Source of the DNA: Fagopyrum homotropicum
Lineage: Eukaryota > Streptophyta > Magnoliopsida > Caryophyllales > Polygonaceae
Assembly (NCBI GenBank): GCA_033239125.1
Contig: BSWB01000006.1
Location: forward strand, 34,154,001-34,218,000
Length of the DNA stretch: 64,000 nucleotides
Reading direction: 5' to 3'
Of this stretch, positions 8,150-20,162 are shown piece after piece. Position numbers and translations under genes: made by a program. Numbering within the stretch: the first letter of the stretch is position 1; each line of letters opens with the position of its first letter. The notes below the pieces were generated by a model, which worked only from the letters and a program-made list of their open reading frames with translations, searched no databases and was not told where the DNA came from.

Positions 8150-11100
8150 TCTGGGTTGGCAACAATGGCACTTGAAATCTTTTGAAAGACCGATTGTATA
8201 AAATAACTAGAACCCGAAAGGGGTCTAAAATTGTCAAAACGGATTTATGTTTTTACACGAGCATAGTCGGGTTGTGGGTTAGTAGTACGTTGGACCACCA
8301 TCGCTCTCCGTGGATCTCTACAACTTAGATCGATATGAGTTAGCATATAGACTTACTATGATGAGTATTAATGTATGTTATATATATGTATAAGTGTAGT
8401 ATGTTAGTATCCTAAAGGATATATTATATCCTTTAGTTATGATATCATGAAGCGATTATCGCCTCATGATAAATCGGTAGCAGACTTGAAGAGTTTTCAA
8501 CACGAGACAAAGCACTCAGACCTTGGATCAAGTATTATACTCGGGTGGGCGTCCTAGTAACCCTTGTTAACCATCAAGAGAACTAATAGGCGAAGAAGTA
8601 AAGATGTGGAGATAATTTTGACCATAATTACAATCAAATGAGGAAGAATTCCCGAGTCAACTCAGATAGAAGAAATAGAAGGTCATACAAGGGACGTGGT
8701 TGTATGAAGCTGAGAGATGAACTAGAAGAACCATGCAAGAGACGACAAGAGTGCAGATTAGAGATAACAATATTGGAGCAAGCACCAAGTAGAATTGAGT
8801 ACAACCAAGATTGCGGAATCAAGGACATTACAATCGGAACGGATGCCCCATAGACCATTAGGGGCATGAGGAACCAGAAGAGACAAAGTGTCAATCCGGG
8901 GGTGAGAATCTAAGGTGCACAGAATGAAGACCTACAATTGAGTGTAAAAGCGAAAAGGCAGACCCCACAAACGTGGGGAGGTTTTGACCTCCTCGAAGAT
9001 ATATGAAGTTGAAAGAAGTCACGACGCCAATATCCAAAGAATGGAGGCCTGTAGCAGGGTCAACGGAGTTTCATGAAGGCGATATTACCACTAACTCCAG
9101 TGAAGAATGCTGTATGGGAGAACGCCCTTGCTAGACTCGAGAGTCCAGGGTAAACCGAATTATCACGGGACCTAAGCCACAAACACAGATGGTCCATGCA
9201 AAAGGATCTGCATGTGGATGATCATTTCGGCCATAATAATTTCAAAGACGCTTGCAAGCTATCGTGGAAACTTGAAACGACTATTTATGCCAGATGAACG
9301 ACACAATCGGACTAGAGAAATGGAGTTAGCCCATAAGAAGCCGAAGGGTGGAAGATCACAATTAACATGGAATGGAGACTTACAACTTAATGTAAGAGCG
9401 AAAGATAGACTTCACAATCCGGGAGACGTTTTGTCTTCTTTCAAGATAAGAATTCTAAGAAGAATCACAACGCCAGTATCGAAAGGATCGAAGCCCGGTA
9501 ACATAGTCAACAAAGATTTGGAAGGAAATATTACAAACAATGCCGATTGAGGAACCTGTGCTTGTGAGAATTGTGTGGTGGACTAAAGAGTCCAAGGTAA
9601 CCCCCATTTATAACAGAACATAGGTCATCAACACAGACGGTCCCTGTAAAGGGATTACAATTGGGAGGTAATTAAAAGTCATCGGAAATACAAGACGCTT
9701 ACCATCTATCGTGGAGTGTTAGGACGACTTTTGACGCCAGGCGAATGGCACTGTGAGACTTGAGAAAGAGAGTTGTCCCAAAGGAAGCAGAAGAGTGACA
9801 TATAAGACAAACTAAAGAAGGATAAAATGATTAATCTAGTAGGTGATGTGCACCAAAAGTTTAATACCAGTAGATGTATGAAATTGAGATAAGTCAATTA
9901 TAGACTGACCGATGTCAACTAAGTACGTGCAAGGGTTATTTAGTATTGACGAGCTATGTACAGTTAAGAGGAGATATCTATGATTGAGGATTATTGAAGT
10001 AATTATACCGATGCTCTAGAGGATTTCCTCAAGTAGGCAACGTAAATCTTCATAGACAACTAAAGGTGTAGTGAGAATCGTATTAGAGGTTACTGCTTGG
10101 TTGATTAAAAATCAAACTCCGGTCGAGTCGGGGGGGGTTCGGATCCGTGCTAAGAGAATTAAGAAAGTAAACAAAAGAAGTGTTCTCCAATCGTTATTTT
10201 GTTTCATTAAGGCAATTAAGGAAGGTACTTGGTACTTCATCCGGTTAGGATTTATGGTATAATTGGAAGAAAAAGTTGAGCTTAACCACTTGGGACCCAC
10301 AAAAAATGTCCCTATGATTAATGAGTGATAACAGAATTATCAGAGTAGCGCAGCGGAAGCGTGGTGGGTCCTAACCCACAGAGCTTTAAGCAATGGCACA
10401 GGAAAAAAAAAAAACGACGTGCCGAGTTTAGGATGATGAGAGTTGGTGAAATGCATTTCGCTTGGAAGGAACATAAGATAGGCTACGCGGAGTGATTGAA
10501 AATATTGTACGGGAGCTGTATCACCATCAAGGTAGTCGGGAAAGTATGTGCATGTAGAGGTAATAGAAGGAGACTGGTACCCTATTATGGATCCGAGTGA
10601 AGAGTGATGGCTTTGCTACATGTTGCTAGACAAGTAGTTTTGGACTTCCATACTAATGGAATACTCTAGACTGAGTTTTCTGGATGGATTAGGAAAGAAT
10701 TAAGGATGTAATAAAAGTATTGTGCATGGCCTGCACTAGAAAGCTCCAAGTGAGTAACTACCATCCTGAGTCGAAGATACATAAGAAAGAGAAGCGACAG
10801 GAGCATACTTGCAACCTAGTAACCGTGCTTAAAGAAAGCATAATCTCGGAGTAGATTTTATGTGTAATGTTATATCGGAACGGACCCGAGTTGCGTTTTG
10901 AGTTAGAGATACTATCGGGCTAGTAACAATGGTGGACAAAAGAGCGCACTGTTGATGGTATGTTAACATTTATTGAGTGGTTATTATCAAATAACGGTGA
11001 TAGGAGATCACTTTGTGTCTAATACCGTCATTCCAGACATATTCTAGGTCACTTAAAATCTTGGAAAATGCGTGATAAACCTAAGTTTGAGCAAACGATA

Positions 11101-11956
11101 TATTGGAGATTTATAAATAATATAATAATGTCGGGTGAACAAAGAGGATGACCACCAGGTTTGATTTTTAGTTGTTTCGAGCGTTAGACTTGAAAAGGGT
11201 AACGGTGACGATTCCGTACCTGAGGAAAATGATGACTGAGGAATATTAAAAAGACAAGACCAAGTGGGTCGTGATACGAAGAGCATGGGGCACTTGGTAA
11301 GTGTTGGTGGATGTCAAAGGTCTTTGGCCTGAGTGGGTAGTCAGAACCTTTTCAGAAGGCCGGAAGCAGGTGGTAATAACGAAGGGAAGAAAGTTGAATA
11401 GATCATTTTCCGTAGGGTCATCAAAGGATCTAAAACTTCAGTTTTCCACGGAGAATATGTTTGGGAACTGAGTTTGAGAATTTCAGTTGGAGAGATACCT
11501 ACCAGACACGAGTTAGGTCATCAGATTAGAGGATTAGACAGTTGAGCCGGATGATACCGGTGAGACATCCGGTAACCACTCTAGAACGTGGTAACGTACG
11601 CTTGTGATCTAAGTACCTGAAAAGATTTAAGATTTAGTGGTTTTATGAAAATCCGATAAGGCTACCTAAGATTGGAGATAGTAAGAGACGTAACCTTTCA
11701 AAGACCCATGTAGCGATAGTTGTAACCTCGGGAGTGACGAGTTAGAGCTTGACCTTGTATGTGTGATATTGTTTGATTGCTTGTTTATTTCATGATTGAG
11801 TGCTTAGTCAATGATGTGTGTTTTTGGTAATCTTGATGTGCGGGAAACTTAGATGTGGAAACGACGAGACTTTTGTGTAGTGATCAAACACACCCATTTG
11901 GTACCTTAAAGGCCGATCAGGATTGTCTTACCCTAAGTTTCGGGACGAAACTTAAT

Positions 11957-12138
11957 TTGAGGGGGATCGGATGTAACGACCAGTTTTTTTTTTCGTTACG
12001 CTTTGATAGGGTTAGAGAAGTTTAGGAAACGAATAAAAATTTAGTGAGACTAGGACATACCAGTTTATTTATGGAAGTCGTTTAATTAAGTACCTTGTCC
12101 TAAGTTTTGGGACGAAACTTATTTTAAGGGGGTACTGA
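11957..12138 (+). other. Double polypurine tract with relic LTR start
   Basis: Two successive copies of a GTTT(C/T)GGGACGAAAC block plus polypurine tract are present. The first ends TTGAGGGGGATCGGA and is followed by TGTAACGACCAG, an LTR start of a different kind. The second, TTTAAGGGGGTACTGA, is followed by the true LTR at 12139. The 167 bp between look like the start of an older LTR. Confidence 0.6.
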
Positions 12139-14930
12139 TGTAATGCCCTGAAAATTTATTTTCCGTTTAAAACCGATCAAACCGGATTTCGATCCGCTAA
12201 CCTCTCCTCATTTTAGAGAACGTTTTACCTTATAAAAATTTTATCAAAGTTCTATCATTTAATGTAACTTAATTCACATAAAAAAATAAATATGTAAATT
12301 GAGTAACAATTCCGTATGATTGAAAGACGAAGAGTAGTCCCGTACAATTTAACCACTCATTTAATAGCTATCTAGATGAGCTGGCCCATCGGTTTAAGCC
12401 CAGTATTTCAGCCCAGCCCAAAACTTACCTTACCCTAATTGCTGAAGAATTAACCTAATTCATTAACTTAAACTAATCTAATAACCTCACCTAATCAAAA
12501 ACCGTACCAACCTTTACGACTCTCGCCGCACGACTGAGACAAACCAGAAGACGCCGCACAGCCGAGAAGAATCGGAACCAGCACCGGCGCTCTCCACCGC
12601 GACTGCAAGCCGGCAGTGGTGACGACGAGGACCGAGCGACGAGCAACAGCACTCCCAGACAGCCGACGCCGCACCAACCGTCTTCAACAACGACTACAAC
12701 GACGCTGCACTTCAGACGTCTTCAACTAGCGGTCGAACGGAACCAGTAGCCAACCTGCGACAGTGCCGGAGCCAAGATCGGACCCTTCGACCTTCTGTAT
12801 AAACGAGTTAACCGGTAAAGTCTTATCCTTCCTTTCGAGTCACCTCGTTTCCGTCTACGCTGCTGAACTATAAACCTCTTCGCACACCAGGCCAGCGAGT
12901 AGCGACTCTTCCAGCCAGAACCGCAAACGTGCAGAACATACAACCTTGGCCAAACGAACCCGGCTGAAGAGAAGGGTCATCACGAGCCATGCCGGACTGC
13001 TTCCCTTCTCGCCTCGTCATGGGGCTGCTACAGACAAGGGTTGGGTGAGCTTCTGCACTACCACTTGCTACTCTTTCTGTACTGTTTTAAGATTTTCAGC
13101 AACCTAAGTTTTTCTAGTATAAAATATTGAGGTGTTTGCTGAGTTTTCGAATGTGAAGAACAGTCAACTTCAACCCCAGTTTTGGGTAGGTTAGAGTCCA
13201 CCTTTAATGCTGATTTTCGGATTTGTTTTAGTCGATATTGTATAGTATAGCATACTAAAATTTGAGAGGTATCGGAGCTACGGTTTGAGAGTTATGGTGT
13301 TCCAAAGTTGACGCCTCATGCAGTTTTTATATATGTGCTGAGTGTTGGGGAAAACAGCAAGTGATGCTGTCTTGTGAGATGGTTTTGAATAAGTTCTTGT
13401 TCTCCGTTGAGCTTGAATTTTGGATATGATATAGTTGACATATTGTTGTAGAACATATTAAAATTTGAGAGGAATCCAACGAGTGGTTTGGGATTTATGA
13501 TTTTTCCAAGTTTGAGTCGTAAGCAGTTTTTCTGTTGTGCTGAAATTCGGTTTTGTGAGATAGTTTTAAATAGTATTTTGATCTCCTTTGCAGCTGAATT
13601 TTGGATATATTATAGATAAGATTTTATAGTAGAACATATCAAAATTTGGGATAAATCCAGCGAGTAGTTTAGGAGTTATGATTTTTCAAAAGTGTGCTGT
13701 TTGTTAAGTGTTGTAACCAACTTTAGAAATTTTTGTAGAAGCGATGCTTTAACAGTTTTAAGAAATTCTTTCTCCTATGAGTAGATGGGATATCATAGAT
13801 GATCTAGGGAATTATTTCGGAATTTTTATAAGATTATTCGAATTTTATATTTGAAGTTGTAGTTGGACTTTAGTGACTTTTCGGGAAATAGAAATGGGTA
13901 GTTTTTCTAGTTGTTACCTAAAATCATCCTAGGGAGTAGAATATGGTCAGTTAGCCTCAAATTATAATTTAAGTACATATCCCGAGTTTTTGGAAGTTTC
14001 GGGACCAAGGATAAAATAGTCATTTTACCATAAATTGGTACTGTATTAAATCATGTTCTAATAGGATCTACTACCTTAGAAGTCTTAGACTTCTAACTAC
14101 CTAAAAAGTGTGCTGACACACTTGCCTCCTTTGACAGGCAACCGAATTATACAATAACAGATTGAGTTGTGATTAAGAGAATCGAGATCTAATTCAGGTA
14201 AGTCCACGGACTTACTTAGCTGACTTATTGTATGAGTGTAATGTGTATGAGTGGTGTTTGTTAGTTTTTATAAATAACAAAACCGGATTAGGCCGACTTT
14301 ATTATTTACATAATTGACCCAAGTGTATGATAACGGGTCGTGACATCATCTGCCTAGCTCTTGCGAGAGTCTAGGAGGTTCCCTGCGACCAGCCCAGTCC
14401 GGTAGACGGTCAGATGCATTAGTACCATTCCGCGTTGGTAAACGGGGACAGGGGCGAGGTTTGGGAATCCCTCGTGTCACAAAATAAGTATCATTAGTAA
14501 TGACCTATCACCTAATTAAAGATAATAAAAGGATTGAGTGTTGCATGTTGATTGTGTATGATGTGTGATTGTGCTTTTACCTTTATACTTATGCATAGAA
14601 TGTTAGCTAACGGTTTTATACCGCTTGTAGATGCCTTGCAGGTTAAGACAGTTGTAAAAAGATCCGGAGGAAATGGTCAGCCGGGTCCACGTACTCATTT
14701 AGTTGGGGACGGGAATGTCTTATGTTCTTCATATATGTCGTTTTGGTACCTTTGCTTTGTAAGGCTGATACATAATTTTCATGTATATATTGTTTAAAGT
14801 TTTCTAATGTTTTTAATACTTTTGTGCCTTGTTGTAAGATCCAAGTTAAATTGTTGTCAAACTAAGGTCGAGACCCATTGTGAGGTCCTAACCAGTAGCT
14901 CCCCGAGTTCTTAGAATTTGGGGTGTTACA
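12139..14930 (+). repeat. 3' LTR of retrotransposon 1
   Basis: At 2792 bp it has the same length as the 5' LTR. Many of its private differences (for example TGTTTGTTAAG, GAAGTTGTAG, CAATAACAG, GCTGACTTATTG) are shared with the 3' LTR of the duplicate at 55524-58315. The candidate leader intron is repeated at 14198-14641. Confidence 0.92.
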
Positions 14931-15224
14931 CTCTATATCTATTATTTTCTTACTTATTCAACTAGAATAATTCAAGCTAAATTAACTAAAATCTTACATA
15001 ATTTAATTAAATCCAAACCAACTACTCCGTATATATACTTTATTTTAATAAAATATTATTTTATACTCCTTTTTAAGGATTTATCTTGGACATCTTGTTT
15101 GATTTGATTCATTATCGTTGTATCCGCATTATTCTCACCCTATATAATTTGAAATCTATGTCGTATCGATGAAGCGTATATATGATTTTTTTTGAAACTG
15201 ATCTTTGGTGAATTTGTATTATAG

Positions 15225-15305
15225 GTCAAATTGGATGAGTTTATTACAAGTTCAACAACTTGGGAAGATGGTGGACGCAATGAAGATCTACCGGAGGAAA
15301 ACACC
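15225..15305 (+). pseudogene. Unidentified exon-like block, unit C
   Basis: The acceptor here is ATTATAG. The block reads KLDEFITSSTTWEDGGRNED, with the last codons changed (EENTF). Confidence 0.4.
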
Positions 15306-15498
15306 TTTTTTATATTTGTTTCTTTATCAAATCATCTTCCTCGTAAGCATTTTTCTGCCACGATCTACCTATATTACTCTAGGATTCATTCTACTCGTGT
15401 TTGATTATTTATTTCTACGTGGCTGTGATTATTGGTGACATGTATACCCATCTAATTTCTATAATACAAATATGTGATCATCATCATCATCAATTCTT

Positions 15499-15620
15499 CC
15501 TTTTGTTTCTTCACATGCACATAAGTAACTTTGATTGACATGATTCATTTGTGTGAAAGCTCTCTTGAGCAACCGATAGTGTTCTTTAGAAAGATGAAGC
15601 TTCTTACGAAGAGGAATCAA
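15499..15620 (-). pseudogene. HD-Zip II-like block, unit C (antisense)
   Basis: It reads LRKKLHLSKEHYRLLK then RAFTQMNHVNQ. R-to-H and AK-to-TQ changes set it apart from the other units. An (ATC)n run of four to five repeats encodes an aspartate tail. Confidence 0.5.
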
Positions 15621-15654
15621 TCCAGCACCGTCATCTTGATCCTCTATATCGGCG

Positions 15655-15944
15655 TTGGAAAATATGAAGACAAAACTCATGACATCGTGGGATGGGTTTA
15701 CTACATACCGTAAGTTTCTCTTTTTTGATTTCACACTTTAGTTCTTTTATGCCTTAATTCTGGCCTCTTTAGTTTATTGCAATAATGATATTTTGATTAA
15801 TAGAGAATGCTCGAGTCATGATTCTCTTTAGTTTCACATGCGCATAAAATATTTGTTGTGGATGTTGTTTATAGTCTAGCTCACAAACTCAAACCTACTA
15901 TCATATTAATTGATGAGGTTGATAGCTTTTTGAAGAAACGTCGC
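15655..15944 (+). pseudogene. AAA ATPase fragments, unit C plus arm
   Basis: The MKTKL-type exon piece is at 15655-15710 and ends at an intact GTAAGT. The Walker B piece starts at 15807 with a stop in place of W after MLES and a change that breaks the frame near HA, so the long open part starts only at 15858. It ends DSFLKKRRNS. Confidence 0.8.
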
Positions 15945-16372
15945 AACTCGGCCACAACCTTTGTTGATTTATCTCATAATTCTCACTATTTTATTTTTAT
16001 TACAAAAACACTTTTGTCCCTAAATATTAAATGCACAATCTTGGTTGCCTCAGTTTGCCTTGGTAAGGTACGAAACTAGTCACAAAGAAACATAAAAAAA
16101 AAAGTATGACAAAATATATGGGAAAAAGTTGGTTATTCCTATAGAGGTTGTATCTTAGAAAAATGATACAACCTCAAATGAAATAGACAACTTTTTCTCA
16201 CATATTTTGTCATACTTTTGTTTATGTTTCTTTGTGATTGCTTTCGGACCTTACCAAGGCAAACTGAGGCAACAAAGATTGGACATTCAATATTTAGAGA
16301 CAAAAGTGTTTTTGTAATAAAAAGAAAATAATGAGATTTATGAGATAAATCAGCAAAGGTTGAGGCTGACTT

Positions 16373-16662
16373 GCGACGTTGCCTCAAAAAGCTATCAACC
16401 TCATCAATGAATATGATAGTAGGTTCAAGTTTGTGAGCTAGGCTAAAAACAACATCCACAACAAATAATTCATGCGCATGTGAAACTAAAGAGATCCATC
16501 ACTCGAGCATTCTCTATAAATCAAAATATCATTATTGTAATAAACTAAAGATGTCATAATAAAGGCATAAAATAACTGAAATACGAAATCAAAAAAGAGA
16601 AACTTCCAGTATGTAGTAAACCCATCACACGATGCCATGAATTTTGTCTTCATATTTTCAAA
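16373..16662 (-). pseudogene. AAA ATPase fragments, unit C minus arm
   Basis: It carries minus-type residues (VVFSLAHKLEPTIIFIDEVD), closer to real ATAD1-like proteins (FSLAYKLQPAIIFIDEVD) than the plus arms are. The exon piece reads FENMKTKFMASCDGFTTY and its donor is destroyed (GGAAGT). Confidence 0.8.
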
Positions 16663-17139
16663 CTCCGATATGGAGGCGTCCCGTAACGTCAACCATAATA
16701 GGTTTCAAAAACGACAATAACATGTGAGTCAAACTTGAGGCCAACAAACTCAAAGTTCAGAAATATAAATCACCAACCCAAAAAATATAAGCTAAAAGCT
16801 AGGAACAAATTGTAGAGAAAATGAATTAGAAAAAATGATAATCTAATCTCTATATCTATTATTTTCTTACTTATTCAACCAGAATAATTCAAGCTAAATT
16901 AACTAAACTCTTACATAATTTAATTAAATCCAAACCAACTACTCAGTATATATATTTTAATTAAATAAAATATCATTTTATACTCCTTTTTAAGGATTTA
17001 TCTTGAAAATCTTGTTTGATTTGATTCATTATCGTTGTATCCGCATTAGTCTTTCTCTATATATTTTGAAATCTATGTCGTATCGTTGAAGTGTATATAT
17101 GATTTTTTTGAAATGGCCTTTGGTGAATTTGTATTGTAG

Positions 17140-17220
17140 GTCAAGTTGGACGAGTTTATTACAAGTTCAACAACTTAGGAAGATGGTGGACGAAATGAAG
17201 ATCTACCGGAGGGGAACAAC
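17140..17220 (+). pseudogene. Unidentified exon-like block, unit D
   Basis: It follows the acceptor ATTGTAG. The W of TTWED has become a TAG stop, as in unit F and the duplicate D. Confidence 0.4.
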
Positions 17221-17368
17221 TTTTTTTTTTATTTCTTAATCAAATCATCTTCCTCGTAAGCATTTTTCTTCCACGATCTACCTATAATACTCTAGGATCC
17301 ATTCTACTCGTGTTTGATTATTTATTTCTATGTGGATGTGATTATTGGTGACATATATACCCATCTAA

Positions 17369-17377
17369 TTTCTATAA
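17369..17377. repeat. 9-bp target-site duplication of the MULE (left)
   Basis: TTTCTATAA is repeated exactly at 18937-18945. Other units keep the single copy (for example ATTTCTATAATAC near 15450). Confidence 0.9.
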
Positions 17378-17552
17378 GGATGAGTTGGCTAAGTAGACAC
17401 TTTTTGTCTATTGTAGTATAAAGTAGGCCCTTTTTGTATCTTGTAGACAAACTAGGCCCCTCTCATTTATTAATAAAGATTAATTGAAAGGGTTAATTAG
17501 TTATTTTAATATAACTGAGTCCAAGCCCAATTTCAATTGAAGATCAGTAGGC

Positions 17553-17671
17553 CCAATATGAGTTACATAAGTCGTCCAGGCCCAATCCGAGTTACATAAG
17601 TCGTCCAATTCGAGTTACATAAGTCGTCCAATTCGAGTTACATAAGTCGTCCAATTCGAGTTACATAAGTC
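17553..17671. repeat. 23-bp tandem repeat inside the MULE, about 5 units
   Basis: The unit is AATTCGAGTTACATAAGTCG plus TCC. The first copies are diverged (CAATATGAG, CCAATCCGAG) and the later ones identical. Confidence 0.85.
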
Positions 17672-17942
17672 CATTACAAAATATTAATGTTGTTGCTAGT
17701 GAGTATCGAACTCTGGACGACTGCCCCTCCCTCCCACCCTTATACCAGCTGGACTAATTGAACTTCGTGTATTCTCTTGTTCATACACGGTACTAGTACA
17801 TAATGCTTACTACACAATTTTAATACACAAGTTCAATTACACAATGTTAATACATAATTTTCATTTACACAAGTCCGTCGTTTACATGAGCCCGTCTTTG
17901 TTTCAAGCCCATTCGAGTTACACAAGCCCAATTATAACGGTA

Positions 17943-18058
17943 AAATATGTAGTCAATATGCCGTATTTATTAAATATGTAGTCAATATGCAGTATGTATA
18001 AAATATGTAGTCAATATCCCGTATTTATAAAATATGTAGTCAATATCACGTATTTATA
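17943..18058. repeat. 29-bp tandem repeat inside the MULE, 4 units
   Basis: AAATATGTAGTCAATATSCC followed by GTATTTATA is repeated four times with small differences. Confidence 0.85.
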
Positions 18059-18214
18059 ACTGCAAAAATTAAACTTTAGTTTTTTAATTTTGTAATTATC
18101 CAGTTTGAGGCAATTTCGCAAATTTAAAAAATATGGGTCATAAATGCAATTATAAACAAGGGAACTTTTTTGTAATTATGCCAACATTTTAAAATTGAAA
18201 TTAGGGTTTCCTGT

Positions 18215-18780
18215 TTTCTTGGGATTGCACTGCGGCTGCAACGAGAAATGTCCAGATCCGCCTCCAGGACTGCCTAGATCCGCCTCCAGGAGTGCACAAC
18301 GGCGGCTCGGTACTGCACAGTGGTGGCTCTGTTGGTCTATGCACGTGATTGGCAGGGCGGGGCTGTGCGGCGCAATGCCGGAGGACATTCATTGCCAAAG
18401 GGGGCTGGCGGCGGATCTGGGTTGGGCGGGACTGCGCGGCGCGAGGCTGGGCGGCGGTGACATCGAGGGCTGTGCGGCACGAGGCAGGCTGCGGCGGGGT
18501 TGTGCGGCGCGAGGCGGGCCGCGGCGAGGCGGGCCGCGGCGAGGCGGGTTGCGGCGAGTTTGGGCGGCACGAACCGGATGAAAGTCGTTGTCGAAGGGCT
18601 GTGCGACAGATCGGATATGGGCGGGGCTGGTCGGGGCTGGGCAGCGCGGGGCTGGGCGGCGCGGAGCTGGGCGGCGCGGGGCTTTGCGGCACGGGGCTGT
18701 GCGGCGGCGACATCGAGAAGCAACGCCGACATCCTTCTTTGGAGAGGCGACAAACTACGAGAAACCCTAACTGGATGTGA
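18215..18780. other. GC-rich MULE cargo, low complexity
   Basis: Repeated words such as GGGCTGGGCGGCGCGG and GCGAGGCGGGCCGCGGC fill this stretch, and GGCGGTGACATCGAG recurs near 18450 and 18703. Overlapping long frames on both strands are rich in A, G, R and P, as expected from composition alone. There is no recognisable domain; it may be a degraded genic 5' region. Confidence 0.5.
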
Positions 18781-18957
18781 AATCTGACGGTTGGATGATT
18801 TTATAGGATTATATTTTACGTTTTCCCTTTATGCCCCTTGGATTAATTTATTTTTGATTTAAAAGTTTAGGCAAAAAATAGAGGGGCCTAGTTAGTCTAC
18901 GTTAAACAAAAAGGGCCTTATTTAACCAATTTTCTCTTTCTATAATACAAATAAGTG

Positions 18958-18990
<33 letters not shown>

Positions 18991-19000
18991 GTAAATTCTT

Positions 19001-19121
19001 CCTTTTGTTTCTTCACATGCACATAAGTAACTTTGATTGACATGATTCATTTTTGCGAAAGCTCTCTTGAGCAACCGATAATGTTCTTTAGAAAGACGAC
19101 GCTTCTTACGAAGAGGAATCA
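19001..19121 (-). pseudogene. HD-Zip II-like block, unit D (antisense)
   Basis: It reads LRKKRRLSKEHYRLLK then RAFAKMNHVNQ, followed by an aspartate run encoded by the expanded trinucleotide repeat. Confidence 0.5.
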
Positions 19122-19156
19122 TTCCACCACCGTCATCGTGATCCTGTATATCGGTG

Positions 19157-19446
19157 TTGGAAAATATGAAGACAAAATTCATGGCATCGTGATATGGGTT
19201 TACTACACACGGTAAGTTTCTCTTTTTTGATTTCACACTTTTGTTATTTTATGCCTTTGTTCTGGCCTCTTTAGTTTATTGCAATAATGATATTTTTATT
19301 TATAGAGAATGCTCAAGTCATGGTTCGCTTTAGTTTCACATGCGCATAAATTATTTGTTGTTGATGTTGTTTATAGTATAGCTCGCAAACTCAAACCTAC
19401 TATCATATTAATTGATGAGGTTGATAGCTTTTTGAGGAAACGTCGC
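19157..19446 (+). pseudogene. AAA ATPase fragments, unit D plus arm
   Basis: The first exon piece ends GTAAGT at 19212. The Walker B piece is from 19309 (MLKSWFALVSHAHKLF, then IILIDEVDSFLRKRR). The W of DGFTT's exon is replaced by a stop (TGA). Confidence 0.83.
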
Positions 19447-19872
19447 AACTCGGCCACAACCTTTGTTGATTTATCTCATAATTTTCCCTATTTTCTTTTT
19501 ATTACAAAATCACTTTTGTCCCTAAATATTGAATGCCCAATCTTTGTTGCCTCAGTTTGCCATGGTAAGGTCCGAAACCAGTCACAAAGAAACATAAAAA
19601 AAGTATGACAAAATATATGGGAAAAAGTTAGTTATTCCTATAGAGGTTGTATCTTAGAAAAAATGATACAACCTCAAATGAAATAGACAACTTTTTCTCA
19701 CATATTTTGTCATACTTTTGTTTATGTTTTTTTGTGATTGCTTTCGGACCTTACCAAGGCAAACTGAGGCAACAAAGATTGGGCATTCAATATTTAGAGA
19801 CAAAAGTGTTTTTGTAATAAAAAGAAAATAATGAGATTTATGAGATAAATCAGCAAAGGTTGAGGCCGACTT

Positions 19873-20162
19873 GCGACGTTGCCTCAAAAAGCTACCAACC
19901 TCATCAATGAATATGATAGTAGGTTCGAGTTTGTGAGCTAGATTAAAAACAACATCCACAACAAATAATTCATGCGCATGTGAAACTAAAGAGATCCATC
20001 ACTCGAGCATTCTCTATAAATCAAAATATCATTCTTGCAATAAACTAAAGAGGTCAGAAGAAATGAATAAAATAACTGAAGTACGAAATCAAAAAAGAGA
20101 AACTTCCAGTATGTAGGAAATCCATCCCACGATGCCATGAATTTTGTCTTCATATTTTCCAA
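19873..20162 (-). pseudogene. AAA ATPase fragments, unit D minus arm
   Basis: Minus-type sequence (VVFNLAHKLEPTIIFIDEVG) in which the last acidic residue of Walker B's DEVD has become G. The exon piece is LENMKTKFMASWDGFPTY and keeps W. Confidence 0.8.

Larger units (their letters stand above)
8135..12138 (+). pseudogene. Decayed interior of retrotransposon 1
   Basis: These 4004 bp between the LTRs have no open frame above about 110 codons. A purine-rich part (8630-9550) is perhaps the remains of gag, with basic short frames such as RRNRRSYKGRG. At about 10500-10960 scattered residues resemble a broken integrase zinc-binding region and the start of the catalytic core: HHQGS (like HPGS), CMAC (like the CxxC), and GLVTMVDKRAH (like WVIVDRLTKSAH). 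These sit among stops, so this is a weak call. I could not find RT. The region is duplicated at 51523-55523 and partly at 60733-62107. Confidence 0.5.
5343..14930 (+). mobile_element. Tekay-like LTR retrotransposon 1, decayed interior
   Basis: It has two LTRs of 2792 bp (TG to CA), a 5-bp TSD, an initiator tRNA-Met primer site and a polypurine tract before the 3' LTR. The LTR start (TGTAATACCCTGAAAATTT), the end (GGGGTGTTACA) and the GTTTCGGGACGAAAC block before the polypurine tract are typical of the Tekay/Del group of chromoviruses. The interior is only about 4 kb and has no intact gag or pol, so it needed proteins in trans. The LTRs differ at some tens of positions (roughly 1-2%). It inserted at the start of unit C of the tandem array. 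Confidence 0.93.
14931..16847 (+). repeat. Composite repeat unit C (1917 bp), begins with TSD CTCTA
   Basis: This is a full unit restarting after the LTR element, with its first five bases (14931-14935) forming the right TSD. It has a leader to 15224, an exon-like block, an antisense homeobox-like block, a palindrome of about 15645-16680 with its centre near 16155 (GGTTGTATC/GATACAACC), and a tail. Confidence 0.87.
17378..18936. mobile_element. Mutator-like element with GC-rich cargo (Pack-MULE-like)
   Basis: The 1559-bp insert has imperfect terminal inverted repeats of 60-90 bp. The left end begins GGATGAGTTGGCTAAGTAGA; the right end, reversed, begins GAGAAAATTGGTTAAATAAG. Both continue to GGCCCTTTTTGT and AACTAGGCCCCTCT. 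The 9-bp TSD is diagnostic of Mutator-like transposition. No transposase is present, so it is non-autonomous. Its middle (about 18215-18780) is strikingly GC-rich in an AT-rich setting, a common sign of captured genic DNA. Confidence 0.85.

Noticed and set aside
9212..9550. 112-codon frame in the interior of retrotransposon 1 (also 52600 and 61576)
   Set aside because: No similarity to gag or pol that I can see; present only because the interior is duplicated.
18195..18787. Several overlapping A/G/R/P-rich frames in the MULE
   Set aside because: GC-rich low complexity opens all frames; no start context, domain or splice structure supports one.
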